The notes: generated by a model from the sequence alone, not told the origin. DNA of 64,000 nt from an uncultured Burkholderiales bacterium (GCA_903896615.1 CAITYM010000087.1:22054-86053); one strand, 5' to 3'; numbered from the stretch's first letter, positions 47,885 to 57,176 are shown. Program-made: numbers and translations.

Positions 47885-48844
47885 CTAGCTAAGCGGCTGA
47901 GTGGTATCTGAGGTTTTCTTGCTGAGTGCAAGCGCAAGCTCATAAAGTTCGTTTTTAGGAGCGCCTGTAAGCAGTTGGGCTAATTTAACTGAGCCCTTAA
48001 GGGATAATTCGCTCAAAAGAATTTGCAAAATATCGGAGTAATGGGTGGAGTCAGTATCCTGCCTAACATCGGGGGCATGAATAATTAAAACAAATTCCCC
48101 ACGAGTGCGGTTTGAATCTAAAGATAACCAATTGGGGAGTTGATGGGCTGGGAGTGTGGTGATTTGCTCGAATTGTTTTGTCAATTCTCTGCCGATGGTG
48201 ATCAAGCGCTCGCCTAAGAAGGCAAGGGATGCAGCGAGAGCCTCAATTCGGTGAGGGGCCTCAAGCAAGATAGTCGGCTTTGATTCAACCTGTAGGGATT
48301 TGATCTGTTTTTCTCGATCGCTGCCCTTGTTGGCCAAAAAGCCAACAAAGCTAAAGCCGGTGTGACCTATGAGCCCACTAACACTTAAAAGTGTAGTGAT
48401 ACTGCTAACGCCTGGAATGGGAACAACTTTATACCCAGCAGTAGTTACGCAGTGAACCAACCAAGCTCCGGGATCGCTAACGCCGGGGGTTCCGGCATCA
48501 CACAAAAATGCGATTCGAGCACCTTGCGCTAACTTAGAAATAATAACGGGCGACAGCTCATCCTCATTATGTTGGTGTACAGCAATCCATGAATCATTTA
48601 ATTTATCAATTCCGTAGCTTTTTAATAAATTTTTAGACTCCCTGGTATCCTCACACGCCAAGAAGTCACAGATCGAGAGCGTATGCAATGCGCGAAGTGT
48701 AATATCTGCTAAATTCCCAATCGGTGTAGCAACAACAAACAAACAAGATTTGGGGAAATCTTGATGGCTGACGGCCTGTGTGGCAGCAGACAGAACATTG
48801 GCGTAGCTTATATTCAAATGATTGCCCTCATTGGGAGATTGCAA
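47885..48844 (-). CDS. rsmI: 16S rRNA (cytidine1402-2'-O)-methyltransferase
   Basis: 2'-O-methylates C1402 of 16S rRNA in the decoding centre. The tetrapyrrole-methylase fold is seen in FVVATPIGNLADITLRALHTL, CEDTRESKNLL, LCDAGTPGVSDPG (the SAM-binding loop) and FLANKGSDREKQIKSL. Length 319 is slightly longer than E. coli RsmI (286) owing to a 30-residue N-terminal extension, so the true start might be further in. It is divergent from the SIS-domain gene. Confidence 0.93.
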   Translation of the reverse strand: MQSPNEGNHLNISYANVLSAATQAVSHQDFPKSCLFVVATPIGNLADITLRALHTLSICDFLACEDTRESKNLLKSYGIDKLNDSWIAVHQHNEDELSPVIISKLAQGARIAFLCDAGTPGVSDPGAWLVHCVTTAGYKVVPIPGVSSITTLLSVSGLIGHTGFSFVGFLANKGSDREKQIKSLQVESKPTILLEAPHRIEALAASLAFLGERLITIGRELTKQFEQITTLPAHQLPNWLSLDSNRTRGEFVLIIHAPDVRQDTDSTHYSDILQILLSELSLKGSVKLAQLLTGAPKNELYELALALSKKTSDTTQPLS

Positions 48845-48986
48845 AAAAGATTAAATTAAGAGAATAACCGATTTCGATAGAGAAATGAAGGCTAGTGCGG
48901 GACATTCATTACAATGACTACTATGAGGATCGATCTGCATAATGCATGATCTCGGCTAAGAGATAAGACCAAGGCGGGCACTACAA

Positions 48987-49583
48987 ATGTTAGAACAACG
49001 TATAGAACAACAATTCATAGATAGTGCTGATTTGAAATACCAATCAGCACAGGTCCTAAATAAGCCTATATTGGCAGCTATTCAAGCTATCTTGTCTAGT
49101 GTTACGGGGGGTGGGAAGGTTTTGGCTTGTGGAAATGGGGGTTCTGCTGCAGATGCTCAACATTTTGCTGCCGAATTTGTTGGGCGATTTGAACGAGAAA
49201 GGCCCGAGCTTGCAGCAATAGCTTTGACCACCGACTCCTCAATTTTGACTGCAATAGGCAATGACTATGATTTTAATCAAATATTCTCTAAACAAGTACG
49301 GGCATTAGGCCAGGGCACAGACGTTTTACTAGCCATATCGACAAGTGGTAATTCTGCAAATGTTTTGGCAGCAATTACCGCTGCACATGAGCGCGAAATG
49401 ACCGTAATCGCTTTAACCGGCAAAGGGGGGGGCAAAATAGCGCAAGCTCTAAAAGAAACGGACGTGAACATTTGCGTTCCAAGCGAGCGGACAGCGAGAA
49501 TTCAAGAAGTACATTTATTAGTGTTGCATTGCATATGCGACGGAGTGGATTACCAATTGTTAGGTGAGGCAGATAATTTATGA
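48987..49583 (+). CDS. gmhA: SIS-domain phosphoheptose isomerase / DiaA-like protein
   Basis: A 198-residue SIS-domain protein with GGSAADAQHFAAEFVGRFERERPELAAIALTTDSSILTAIGNDY, the block shared by phosphoheptose isomerase GmhA (sedoheptulose 7-P to heptose 7-P) and its paralogue DiaA (initiation factor). GSAADAQH is typical of both. The gene order rsmI<>SIS-BON is that of diaA in E. coli (yraM-yraN-diaA-dolP); hence the gene may be diaA instead of gmhA. Overlaps the BON lipoprotein gene by 4 bp. Confidence 0.8.
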   Translation: MLEQRIEQQFIDSADLKYQSAQVLNKPILAAIQAILSSVTGGGKVLACGNGGSAADAQHFAAEFVGRFERERPELAAIALTTDSSILTAIGNDYDFNQIFSKQVRALGQGTDVLLAISTSGNSANVLAAITAAHEREMTVIALTGKGGGKIAQALKETDVNICVPSERTARIQEVHLLVLHCICDGVDYQLLGEADNL

Positions 49584-50233
49584 TTAAACAAATGAAAAAT
49601 AAACTCTCTTTAAGCTTAGTGCTTATTAGTTGCACGTTTCTAATCAGTGCTTGCGCACCTTTGATGCTTGGCGGCATGGCCGGGACTGTAGTGGTGGCTA
49701 CAGATAGAAGAACATCGGGTATTCAACTGGAGGATGAGGAAATTGAGCTGCGCGCGTCAGCTAGGATAAGAGATACGTTTGGTAATAAGGTTCATATAAA
49801 TGTAAACAGCTTTAACCTGCAGGTACTACTAACGGGTGAGGTCCCTTCGGACCGGGATAGACTAGCGGTTTTGAAAATTGTCTCAGAAGTTGAAAATGTA
49901 CGAAAAGTACTTAATGAGGTTGCTATCGGACCTAATTCAAGTTACGGCGATAGAACCCATGACATATTACTCTCAAGCAAAGTCAAAGCTGGAATCATTG
50001 ATGCACGCGATTTAATGGTTAACACATTTAAAATTGTTGCAGAGCACGGAAATATTTATTTAATGGGCCGCGTTACACCAAATGAAGCCAACAGAGCTAC
50101 AGAGATTGCAAGGAATGTGAGTGGAGTGAATCAAGTAGTGCGCGTATTTCAACTCTTAACCGAAGAAGAGCTACGAGCGCTCAACCCGCCAGCTGCGACG
50201 GTAACGCAAACAGGCGCTACACAGGGTAAATAA
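49580..50233 (+). CDS. dolP: BON-domain outer-membrane lipoprotein (DolP-like)
   Basis: A 217-residue lipoprotein. The signal peptide and lipobox ISACAP (Cys about residue 25) precede two BON domains: about 55-125 (ELRASARIRDTFGNKVHINVNSFNLQVLLTGEVPSDRDRLAVLKIVSEVENVRKVLNEV) and about 130-195 (ILLSSKVKAGIIDARDLMVNTFKIVAEHGNIYLMGRVTPNEANRATEIARNVSGVNQVVRVF). DolP binds anionic phospholipids and supports outer-membrane integrity and BAM. Overlaps the upstream SIS gene (ATGA) and ends 2 bp before the structured element at 50236. Confidence 0.9.
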   Translation: MIKQMKNKLSLSLVLISCTFLISACAPLMLGGMAGTVVVATDRRTSGIQLEDEEIELRASARIRDTFGNKVHINVNSFNLQVLLTGEVPSDRDRLAVLKIVSEVENVRKVLNEVAIGPNSSYGDRTHDILLSSKVKAGIIDARDLMVNTFKIVAEHGNIYLMGRVTPNEANRATEIARNVSGVNQVVRVFQLLTEEELRALNPPAATVTQTGATQGK

Positions 50234-50235
50234 AA

Positions 50236-50482
50236 CACTGGGACTGCAATGTGGCGCGGTTAAAAGTTTACCGGCCATGGCGTAAAACCTGGTTCTTCAG
50301 GGCGGGGATAGACCAAGTCGAGGACGGCTATATCGGTGCAAGATACAAGAGGACTGTCTCAAATGCAAGAGGCATTCAACCACTGCCCAAGAGGCGAGAG
50401 CTGTTGAGGGTGCAATGAATTTGGTCTCAAGGCCTCAAAACTTGGGGTCGGGCAGGACACTCTAGAGCTAGAAGTCCCAGTG
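50236..50482 (+). ncRNA. candidate orphan structured RNA, HEARO/omega-RNA-like
   Basis: A gene-free 247-nt segment closed by a perfect 10-bp inverted repeat, CACTGGGACT (50236-50245) and AGTCCCAGTG (50473-50482). Inside I find CGGTTAA-AAG-TTTACCG (50257-50273), CCTG-GTTCTT-CAGG (50288-50301), AATGC-AAGAG-GCATT (50362-50376), GGCCTCAA-AAC-TTGGGGTC (50431-50449, two G-T), and two long-range pairs, AGACCAA/TTGGTCT (50310-50316 / 50421-50427) and CTGCCC/GGGCAG (50383-50388 / 50450-50455), which cross to form a pseudoknot. The sequence, including CGTAAAACCTGGTTCTTCAGGGCGGGG, resembles the HEARO RNA (IscB omega RNA) as I remember it, but no IscB gene is near. The match is from memory. Confidence 0.55.
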
Positions 50483-50614
50483 CTTCTCGCGCAAGCGCAA
50501 GCGTTAGCGTCAAGCTAACGTCAAGCTACCGTCGTTGTAAATATCAAGTATTCTCATTCCCTATTTGCCCACACGGCGTTGGCAAGGGGGCTTTGATGAC
50601 TTAATGTGTTCGAA
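50483..50614. other. gene-free flank with hairpin and short direct repeats
   Basis: Just 3' of the structured element lies CGTTAGC-GTCAA-GCTAACG (50502-50520, 7-bp perfect stem), two copies of GCGCAAGC-like units and two copies of CGTCAAGCTA. The remainder to the next gene (50615) has no ORF or strong terminator that I can see. It may be the other end of the same mobile-element relic, or a terminator-like structure. Confidence 0.4.
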
Positions 50615-51529
50615 TTATTTCAATCGTTTGATTAAACTGGATGTATCCCAACGATTGCCGCCCATATGCTGCACATCCGCATAAAACTGGTCCACAAGTG
50701 CAGTAACTGGAACCCGAGCACCATTTCGCTTAGCCTCATCCATTACGAGACCCAAATCTTTACGCATCCAATCAACTGCGAAACCAAAATTGAACTGATC
50801 TGCCACCATGGTTTTACCCCGGTTGTCCATTTGCCAACTTTGTGCAGCGCCTTTACCAATCACGTCCAAAACTAAATTCATATCTAGCCCAGCTTGGGCT
50901 CCAAAGGCAATCCCCTCGCTCAAAGCTTGAACCAAACCAGCGATGCAGATTTGGTTGACCATCTTTGTCAATTGACCGGCACCAGATTCACCCATTAAAG
51001 TGAATGCTCTAGAAAATGCAAGTGCAACGGATTTAACCGCTTCAAAAGGAGTCGCCTCCCCACCACACATAACGGTTAGTAAACCATTTTGGGCTCCGGC
51101 CTCACCCCCTGACACAGGAGCGTCAATGAAATGTACGCCCTGGGCCTTTGCAGCAGCGTGAATCTCCCTTGCGACATTGGCTGATGCGGTGGTGTGGTCA
51201 ACCAAAATTGAGCCCGATGACATTCCTGCTAATGCACCGTGTTCGCCAAAAATAACAGATCTCAAATCATCGTCATTACCGACACAACAAAAGACGATCT
51301 TTGAACCCAACGCAGCCTCCTTTGGGGTTGGAGCTGACTTAGGCGCTTTGGACGTTGAAAACTCTGAAATCCACGCTTTAGCCTTTGCAGGCGAGCGGTT
51401 ATAAACGGTCACGCTATGCCCAGCACTGGCTAGATGCCCCGCCATGGGATAACCCATGACGCCTAGACCGATAAAAGAGACTTGAGTGGATGTGGCTGGT
51501 TCGTAGGATTTAGGTTTGATACTTGACAT
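50615..51529 (-). CDS. 3-hydroxyisobutyrate dehydrogenase-family NAD(P) oxidoreductase
   Basis: A 304-residue beta-hydroxyacid dehydrogenase. Cofactor motif is FIGLGVMGYPMAGHLASAGHSVTVYNR at 19-45, the substrate-binding motif is FIDAPVSGGEAGAQNG, and the catalytic lysine in GAGQLTKMVNQ. Candidates are 3-hydroxyisobutyrate dehydrogenase, tartronate semialdehyde reductase and glyoxylate/succinic semialdehyde reductase; motifs do not decide. It faces the structured element with its 3' end. Divergent from the YggS gene across 117 bp. Confidence 0.88.
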   Translation of the reverse strand: MSSIKPKSYEPATSTQVSFIGLGVMGYPMAGHLASAGHSVTVYNRSPAKAKAWISEFSTSKAPKSAPTPKEAALGSKIVFCCVGNDDDLRSVIFGEHGALAGMSSGSILVDHTTASANVAREIHAAAKAQGVHFIDAPVSGGEAGAQNGLLTVMCGGEATPFEAVKSVALAFSRAFTLMGESGAGQLTKMVNQICIAGLVQALSEGIAFGAQAGLDMNLVLDVIGKGAAQSWQMDNRGKTMVADQFNFGFAVDWMRKDLGLVMDEAKRNGARVPVTALVDQFYADVQHMGGNRWDTSSLIKRLK

Positions 51530-51646
51530 GAATTATTTTTAAAGATTTGAAAAACCATAATCATAGAGCTTAATTGGTACAAATAACAATACGTATTATC
51601 AATAGTGAAGTAGTAGTAAAGAGCGTGAGGACAATAGAATACAAGC

Positions 51647-52360
51647 ATGAATGAATTCTTAGCAGCTAATTTACAAGCGGTTCAACAAAGCATACTGGAG
51701 AGCGCGACACTCGCAAACCGCAATCCAAACGATATAACACTCTTGGCTGTTTCAAAAACAGTAGGAGTATCAAATATCGAAAAAATGGCACGATTGGGGC
51801 AAATTAATTTTGCAGAAAATTATGCACAAGAAGGCCTTGAAAAAATCTTGACCCTTAAAGAGCGAGAAGTAAAGGGATTGATATGGCATTTCATCGGACC
51901 CTTGCAAAGCAATAAAACCAGACTTGTTGCTGAAAATTTTGATTGGGTACAGACAGTTGATCGGCTCAAAATAGCCCAAAGGCTAAGTGAACAAAGGCCA
52001 ACCCATCTGCACCCCATTCAACTGTGTATTCAAGTCAACATTGACGGGGGTACTACTAAATCTGGGGTGAATCCGCTTGAAACTTTAGAGCTCGCAAGAG
52101 CGATCAGGAAATTACCCCATACGACTTTAAGAGGTTTGATGACTATTCCTGATCCAGTTGATGGGGCGCAGGCGCAAAGAGAAATTCATAATAAGGCAAA
52201 ATTACTTTTTGACAGTATCAAAGTAGAGTTGCAAAGTGAAGAATTTGATACTTTATCAATGGGAATGAGCATGGATATGAAAGAGGCGATTGCTGCAGGC
52301 TCAACAATGGTTCGAGTCGGGACTGCCTTATTTGGTTCCCGCAAAACGGGTACCCAATGA
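51647..52360 (+). CDS. yggS: YggS-family PLP homeostasis protein
   Basis: A 237-residue single-domain PLP carrier of the PROSC/PipY family. Lys37 in LLAVSKTVG is the PLP lysine and HFIGPLQSNKTRLVAENFDWVQTVDRLKIAQRL is the hallmark block; the late MGMSMDMKEAIAAGSTMVRVGTALFGSR is intact. The usual FGENYVQE motif reads FAENYAQE. The family buffers PLP and amino acids. Convergent with the FAD oxidase (3 bp apart). Confidence 0.93.
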   Translation: MNEFLAANLQAVQQSILESATLANRNPNDITLLAVSKTVGVSNIEKMARLGQINFAENYAQEGLEKILTLKEREVKGLIWHFIGPLQSNKTRLVAENFDWVQTVDRLKIAQRLSEQRPTHLHPIQLCIQVNIDGGTTKSGVNPLETLELARAIRKLPHTTLRGLMTIPDPVDGAQAQREIHNKAKLLFDSIKVELQSEEFDTLSMGMSMDMKEAIAAGSTMVRVGTALFGSRKTGTQ

Positions 52361-52363
52361 TGC

Positions 52364-53875
52364 TTAAAATCTAGGCAAAGTGGGATGAGCAACTTGGCCG
52401 TGATGAACCACCTGGCGACCATATTCAACACAGCGTTGCAAGGTGGGTATGACTTTACCTGGATTTAAAAGAGAATTAGGATCAAATGCTCTTTTAATGC
52501 CGAACATTTGCTCTCTTTCTTCGGGGGAAAACTGAACGCACATGCTGTTGAGTTTTTCAACGCCTACGCCGTGCTCACCCGTTACTGTTCCCCCCATACG
52601 GACGCTGGTCTCCAAGATGTCGGCGCCAAAGAGTTCCGCTCTGTGGAGTTGGTCTGGATCATTAGCATCAAACATTATGAGAGGATGCAAGTTCCCGTCG
52701 CCAGCGTGGAATACATTAGCGCAGCGTAATTCGTACTTTATCTCCATCTCTGCAATGGCCTCCAAAATATCCGCCAAACGTTTGCGGGGAATTGTGGAAT
52801 CCATGCACATGTAATCAGGGCTAATGCGCCCACTGGCTGGGAAGGCGTTTTTGCGCCCACTCCAAAAGCGCAACCTCTCAGATTCAGATTGGCTGATCAT
52901 GGTAGCGGTTGCACCACTCATCTCGAGCACCTTTGTCATCCGCTCAATTTCTTCTGCAACCTCTTCTTGCGTGCCATCTGATTCACATAACAAAATCGCC
53001 TGCGCATTTAGATCGTACCCTGCGTGAACAAAATCCTCAACAGCAGCAGTCATCGGTTTGTCCATCATCTCCAAGCCTGCAGGAATAATGCCCGCTGCAA
53101 TAATTGCAGCTACCGCGTCGCCGGCCTTGCGCATATCATCAAAGCTAGCCATGATGCACCGAGCAAGCTCTGGCTTGGGTGTAAGTTTGACCGTCACTTC
53201 GGTTGTAATTGCAAGCATGCCCTCAGAACCCACGACAAGTGGCAATAAATCTAAACCGGGGCAGTCTAGTGCCTCAGAGCCAAATTCGATGGGGTCGCCA
53301 GCAACTGTAAAGCCTTTAATCTTGAGCACATTATGTAGAGTAAGTCCATACTTTAAACAATGAACACCGCCCGAGTTTTCAGCAACATTGCCCCCAATCG
53401 TGCATGCGATTTGGCTAGAAGGGTCAGGCGCATAGTAAAGACCATACTGGGAAACGGCTTCGCTGATATTTAGGTTACGAACGCCGCACTGAACTAGAGC
53501 TGTTCGGCTGAGTGGATCAATATCAAGGATTTTGTTGAATCTTGCCATTGATAGCGTGACGCCTTTAACACTCGGCATTGCGCCGCCAGACAAGCCCGTG
53601 CCAGCGCCGCGAGCGATGATAGGGACATTTAACGCATGGCATGTTTTTAAAACATCTTGGACTTGTTGTGTTGTCCTGGGGATAGCGACGCAAAGGGGCC
53701 TTTGCCGGTAGGCTGTTAACCCATCGCATTCATAGGGCGTAGTGTCCTCTGGTGTGTACAAAATATCTTCAGTCGCAAGAACTTTTGACAACGCCTTGAC
53801 AACGCTTACTTGCAAGCTCGGGGATATGTCCTGTGAGCTATTCGCCTGTTCATTGGTACTGGGTTTGAACGTCAT
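52364..53875 (-). CDS. GlcD-like FAD-linked oxidase (glycolate/D-lactate dehydrogenase)
   Basis: A 503-residue FAD-linked oxidase of the GlcD/LldD2-type D-2-hydroxyacid dehydrogenases. The FAD-binding PCMH domain contains IARGAGTGLSGGAMPSVKGVTLSMARFNKI and IACTIGGNVAENSGGVHCLKYG; the C-terminal domain contains NVFHAGDGNLHPLIMFD and GTVTGEHGVGVEKL. Glycolate, D-lactate or D-2-hydroxyglutarate are candidate substrates. No glcE or glcF gene is adjacent, so partner or acceptor is unclear. The stop abuts the convergent yggS. Confidence 0.9.
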   Translation of the reverse strand: MTFKPSTNEQANSSQDISPSLQVSVVKALSKVLATEDILYTPEDTTPYECDGLTAYRQRPLCVAIPRTTQQVQDVLKTCHALNVPIIARGAGTGLSGGAMPSVKGVTLSMARFNKILDIDPLSRTALVQCGVRNLNISEAVSQYGLYYAPDPSSQIACTIGGNVAENSGGVHCLKYGLTLHNVLKIKGFTVAGDPIEFGSEALDCPGLDLLPLVVGSEGMLAITTEVTVKLTPKPELARCIMASFDDMRKAGDAVAAIIAAGIIPAGLEMMDKPMTAAVEDFVHAGYDLNAQAILLCESDGTQEEVAEEIERMTKVLEMSGATATMISQSESERLRFWSGRKNAFPASGRISPDYMCMDSTIPRKRLADILEAIAEMEIKYELRCANVFHAGDGNLHPLIMFDANDPDQLHRAELFGADILETSVRMGGTVTGEHGVGVEKLNSMCVQFSPEEREQMFGIKRAFDPNSLLNPGKVIPTLQRCVEYGRQVVHHGQVAHPTLPRF

Positions 53876-53943
53876 AGCATTACCTAATAAAGGGAATAAG
53901 AGTAAGACAAAGGCTAATTTGGATATTTAGCCACAGCAGTTTG

Positions 53944-54786
53944 TTATTTGAAAACAACGGTTTTGTGGCCGTTAATTAATACACGGTGCTCGCAGTGCCA
54001 TTTTACAGCTCTAGCTAGCACTTGACCTTCCGTATCGCGTCCAATTGCTGTTAAATCATCAACGCTTTTGCTGTGATCAACGCGGGCCACATCTTGCTCA
54101 ATAATGGGCCCCTCGTCCAAGTCTGCCGTAACGTAGTGTGCGGTAGCTCCAATCAGCTTCACGCCTCTATCGTGAGCTTGGTAGTAGGGCTTAGCACCCT
54201 TGAAGCTAGGCAAAAAACTGTGGTGAATATTGATCGCTCTACCAGAGAGTTTGCGACACAAATCGTTAGACAAAATTTGCATATAACGCGCCAAAATAAC
54301 GAGCTCTGTGCCTTCTGATTCAAGAATTTCGTATTGACGCGCTTCAGCTTGGTCTTTTGTGGTGCTTGAGACAGGGATGAGATGAAAGGGAACGTTATAA
54401 CTTGCTGCGAGTTGATAAAAATCCTTATGATTACTGATGATCGCTTTGAGATCGAGTTTTAACAAACCGCTTTTCCAACGAAATAGTAAATCGTTGAGAC
54501 AGTGCCCATCCTTGCTCACAAAAATTACTGTTTTTAGAGGCCGGGTTGCATCATGTAGCGTGCATTTCATGTCTTGCGCATTGGAAAATGTTTCCAATTC
54601 TGCTTGTAAGCTTTCAATGTTCTTTGGACTTGCGAACTGAACGCGCATGAAAAAAAGCCCGGTTCCATCGTCATTAAACTGCGCAGCCTCCTCAATATTG
54701 GAGGATTGTGACAATAAGAATGCCGAAACGGCGTGGACAATACCAGGGCGATCGGGGCAGTGGAGGTTCAAAATATATGTATTCAT
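53944..54786 (-). CDS. purU: formyltetrahydrofolate deformylase
   Basis: Hydrolyses 10-formyltetrahydrofolate to formate and THF. The N-terminal ACT domain begins MNTYILNLHCPDRPGIVHAVSAFL, and the catalytic domain has NIHHSFLPSFKGAKPYYQAHDRGVKLIGATAHYV with the Asn-His-Asp triad (Asp in DEGPIIEQDV). I use ATG 54786 (280 aa, same as E. coli) instead of 54843: the additional 19 track residues are not part of the ACT domain. It is divergent from galE. Confidence 0.95.
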   Translation of the reverse strand: MNTYILNLHCPDRPGIVHAVSAFLLSQSSNIEEAAQFNDDGTGLFFMRVQFASPKNIESLQAELETFSNAQDMKCTLHDATRPLKTVIFVSKDGHCLNDLLFRWKSGLLKLDLKAIISNHKDFYQLAASYNVPFHLIPVSSTTKDQAEARQYEILESEGTELVILARYMQILSNDLCRKLSGRAINIHHSFLPSFKGAKPYYQAHDRGVKLIGATAHYVTADLDEGPIIEQDVARVDHSKSVDDLTAIGRDTEGQVLARAVKWHCEHRVLINGHKTVVFK

Positions 54787-54949
54787 ATTGTGAATTGTAA
54801 GATTAGACGAAAAAAGCTGCTTTATTGTCAAATTAGGTCCCAACCGGCGCGATAATTTTGATCAAATTGCGCTGCTTGTATTAATTGGCAAGTGTTCTAC
54901 TTAATGCAGTGTATCTAATGAGACGTAACAAAGAAAAATCATTACCCTT

Positions 54950-55963
54950 ATGAACCAAATTTTAGTAACTGGGGGTGCCGGCTACATTGGCTCCCACACC
55001 TGCGTCGTCTTAGCTGAGGCAGGGTACGGGGTGACTATTTTGGACAATCTTTGTAATAGTAGAGCAGAAGTTTTAGCTCGCCTACAGATGCTATGCCCAA
55101 CTAAGCTTGAGTTCATAAAAGGGGATATCAGGGATCCGGTATTACTCGAGCAAGTTTTTAAGGCGCGCCAGTACCAGGCCGTCATCCATTTTGCAGGTCT
55201 CAAAGCAGTAGGTGAATCCACGGTGCAACCGCTTGCGTACTATGAGAATAATGTTTGCGGCACCCTTGCGCTGTTGAAGGCCATGCAACACCACGGGCCT
55301 AAATCGATCGTTTTCTCCTCAAGCGCCACCGTATACGGCGATCCGCATGCAGTGCCTATAAAAGAGGACTTTCCAACCTCGGCTACAAATCCCTATGGCC
55401 GAACGAAGTTGATGATTGAAGAGATTTTGGCCGACCTTCACCGAGCCGATACGGGCTGGAGCATAGCGAGATTGCGTTATTTCAATCCTGTTGGGGCGCA
55501 CGAGTCCGGCTTGATTGGGGAAGATCCGTTGGGTGTACCAAACAATTTAATGCCCTATGTCGCCCAAGTTGCAGCGCAACGTCGACCCTATCTTAATGTC
55601 TGGGGTAACGATTATGATACGCCAGATGGGACGGGTATACGAGACTACATACACGTTTTGGATCTTGCTAAAGGGCATCTTTCAGCGCTTAGGTATTTGG
55701 AGCAACACAGTGAATTGATCACTCTCAATTTGGGCACTGGTCGGGGCTACTCTGTGCTGGAGATGGTAGCTGAATTTGAGAGGGCTTGCGGCCTGAAAAT
55801 ACCCTGTCGCATGGGTCCCAGAAGAAAAGGTGATATTGCTCAGTGTTTTGCTGATCCAACGCGCTCTTGGGAGCTGCTTAATTGGCGGGCAACTCGAGGG
55901 CTAGCGCAAATGTGTAAAGATGCATGGCATTGGCAATGCAGTGAAAAGCTCAGGAACGAATAG
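54950..55963 (+). CDS. galE: UDP-glucose 4-epimerase
   Basis: Interconverts UDP-glucose and UDP-galactose. NAD-binding TGGAGYIGSHTCVVLAEAG at 7-25, the catalytic YxxxK in NPYGRTKLMIEE, SSSATVYG and the later RYFNPVGAHESGLIGEDPLGVPNNLMPYV segment are diagnostic for GalE of about 337 aa. Precedes the rml genes by 149 bp; the gap may hold the rml promoter. Confidence 0.97.
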   Translation: MNQILVTGGAGYIGSHTCVVLAEAGYGVTILDNLCNSRAEVLARLQMLCPTKLEFIKGDIRDPVLLEQVFKARQYQAVIHFAGLKAVGESTVQPLAYYENNVCGTLALLKAMQHHGPKSIVFSSSATVYGDPHAVPIKEDFPTSATNPYGRTKLMIEEILADLHRADTGWSIARLRYFNPVGAHESGLIGEDPLGVPNNLMPYVAQVAAQRRPYLNVWGNDYDTPDGTGIRDYIHVLDLAKGHLSALRYLEQHSELITLNLGTGRGYSVLEMVAEFERACGLKIPCRMGPRRKGDIAQCFADPTRSWELLNWRATRGLAQMCKDAWHWQCSEKLRNE

Positions 55964-56111
55964 CTTCTTAAAGACTACTAAAATAGTCCAACTGGGTTGT
56001 CTGCTTGAAGCGCTCTGCAAGAGCCCTTCGTTACCCATGGTTGCCTTTCTTCAGTTCACAAATTAACGTTTCCTGTTAACTCTTAGTAACACTTAACCTA
56101 TTCAATTAATT

Positions 56112-57176
56112 ATGATCCTAGTCACCGGCGGGGCTGGCTTTATCGGCTCGAATTTTGTGCTCAATTGGTTGAGGGCTGGACTTGAGCCTGTGGTTAATCT
56201 AGATAAATTGACTTATGCTGGTAATTTAGAAAATCTACATGCATTGAAGGACAATAAAAATCATATTTTCTTAAGAGGGGACATTGCGGACTCGGAGCTT
56301 ATTTCTTCGCTCCTTACTAAGCATAATATAAGAGCCGTAGTTAATTTCGCTGCTGAGAGTCATGTAGACAGATCCATTCATGGCCCGAGTGAATTTATTC
56401 AAACCAATATTATTGGAACATTTAATTTGCTCGAATGCAGTAGAAAATATTGGTCAACTTTAAGCGAGCAAGCTAAACAGAATTTTAGATTTTTACATGT
56501 CTCAACGGATGAAGTGTTTGGTAGTTTAAATAAGGAAGATCCCGCGTTTACAGAGAATAACCGGTATGAACCCAATAGCCCCTACTCAGCCAGTAAAGCA
56601 GCAAGTGATCACCTCGTTCGGGCGTGGCTACATACTTATGGCCTGCCAGTTTTAACAACCAATTGCAGTAATAATTACGGTCCCTATCACTTTCCTGAAA
56701 AACTTATCCCACTGGTCATTCACAATGCACTTAAAGGTAAGTCTTTGCCCATTTACGGCGATGGCCAACAAATTAGAGACTGGTTGTATGTGACCGATCA
56801 CTGTGAAGCAATCAGGTGTGTTTTAGATAAGGGCCGGATTGGAGAAACTTACAACATAGGTGGGTGTAACGAGAAAACAAACCTAGAAGTTGTCCATACC
56901 ATCTGTAATTTACTGGATGCTCAAAAACCAAGAGCAGATGGTCACTCCTATAAGGAGCAAATTACTTTTGTCGCTGACCGACCTGGGCATGACAAGCGCT
57001 ACGCTATGGATGCAAGCAAAATACAAACAGAATTGGGGTGGCGTCCTGCAGAAACTTTTGAGTCCGGCATGGCTAAAACAGTTGCATGGTATTTGGATAA
57101 TTCTCAGTGGACCGAGAATGTTACTTCGGGCGCTTATTTAGAGTGGGTAAATAAACAGTATATTCACGCAGTTTAG
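56112..57176 (+). CDS. rfbB: dTDP-glucose 4,6-dehydratase
   Basis: Second step of dTDP-L-rhamnose synthesis, 354 residues (RmlB). [16 protein letters not shown] at 5-20 binds [13 protein letters not shown] carries the catalytic Thr-Asp-Glu, and [17 protein letters not shown] has the catalytic Tyr-Lys. C-terminal blocks [13 protein letters not shown] and [15 protein letters not shown] are intact. First gene of the rml cluster, 44 bp before rfbD. Confidence 0.97.
   Translation: MILVTGGAGFIGSNFVLNWLRAGLEPVVNLDKLTYAGNLENLHALKDNKNHIFLRGDIADSELISSLLTKHNIRAVVNFAAESHVDRSIHGPSEFIQTNIIGTFNLLECSRKYWSTLSEQAKQNFRFLHVSTDEVFGSLNKEDPAFTENNRYEPNSPYSASKAASDHLVRAWLHTYGLPVLTTNCSNNYGPYHFPEKLIPLVIHNALKGKSLPIYGDGQQIRDWLYVTDHCEAIRCVLDKGRIGETYNIGGCNEKTNLEVVHTICNLLDAQKPRADGHSYKEQITFVADRPGHDKRYAMDASKIQTELGWRPAETFESGMAKTVAWYLDNSQWTENVTSGAYLEWVNKQYIHAV

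Noticed and set aside
47638-47943. 101-aa minus-strand ORF across the tRNA gene
   Set aside because: Its GGDRTHDPWLRRP stretch is the typical translation of the antisense strand of tRNA-Arg, a known annotation artefact.
50320-50470. Open frame inside the structured element that loosely resembles the C-terminus of a TnpB/OrfB transposase (…VEGAMNLVSRP…)
   Set aside because: Cysteine spacing does not fit the TnpB zinc ribbon, no RuvC motifs precede it, and stems explain the conservation better.
54787-54843. Extra 19 N-terminal residues of PurU in the track
   Set aside because: Precede the ACT domain, no ribosome site, and ATG 54786 gives the standard 280-aa protein.
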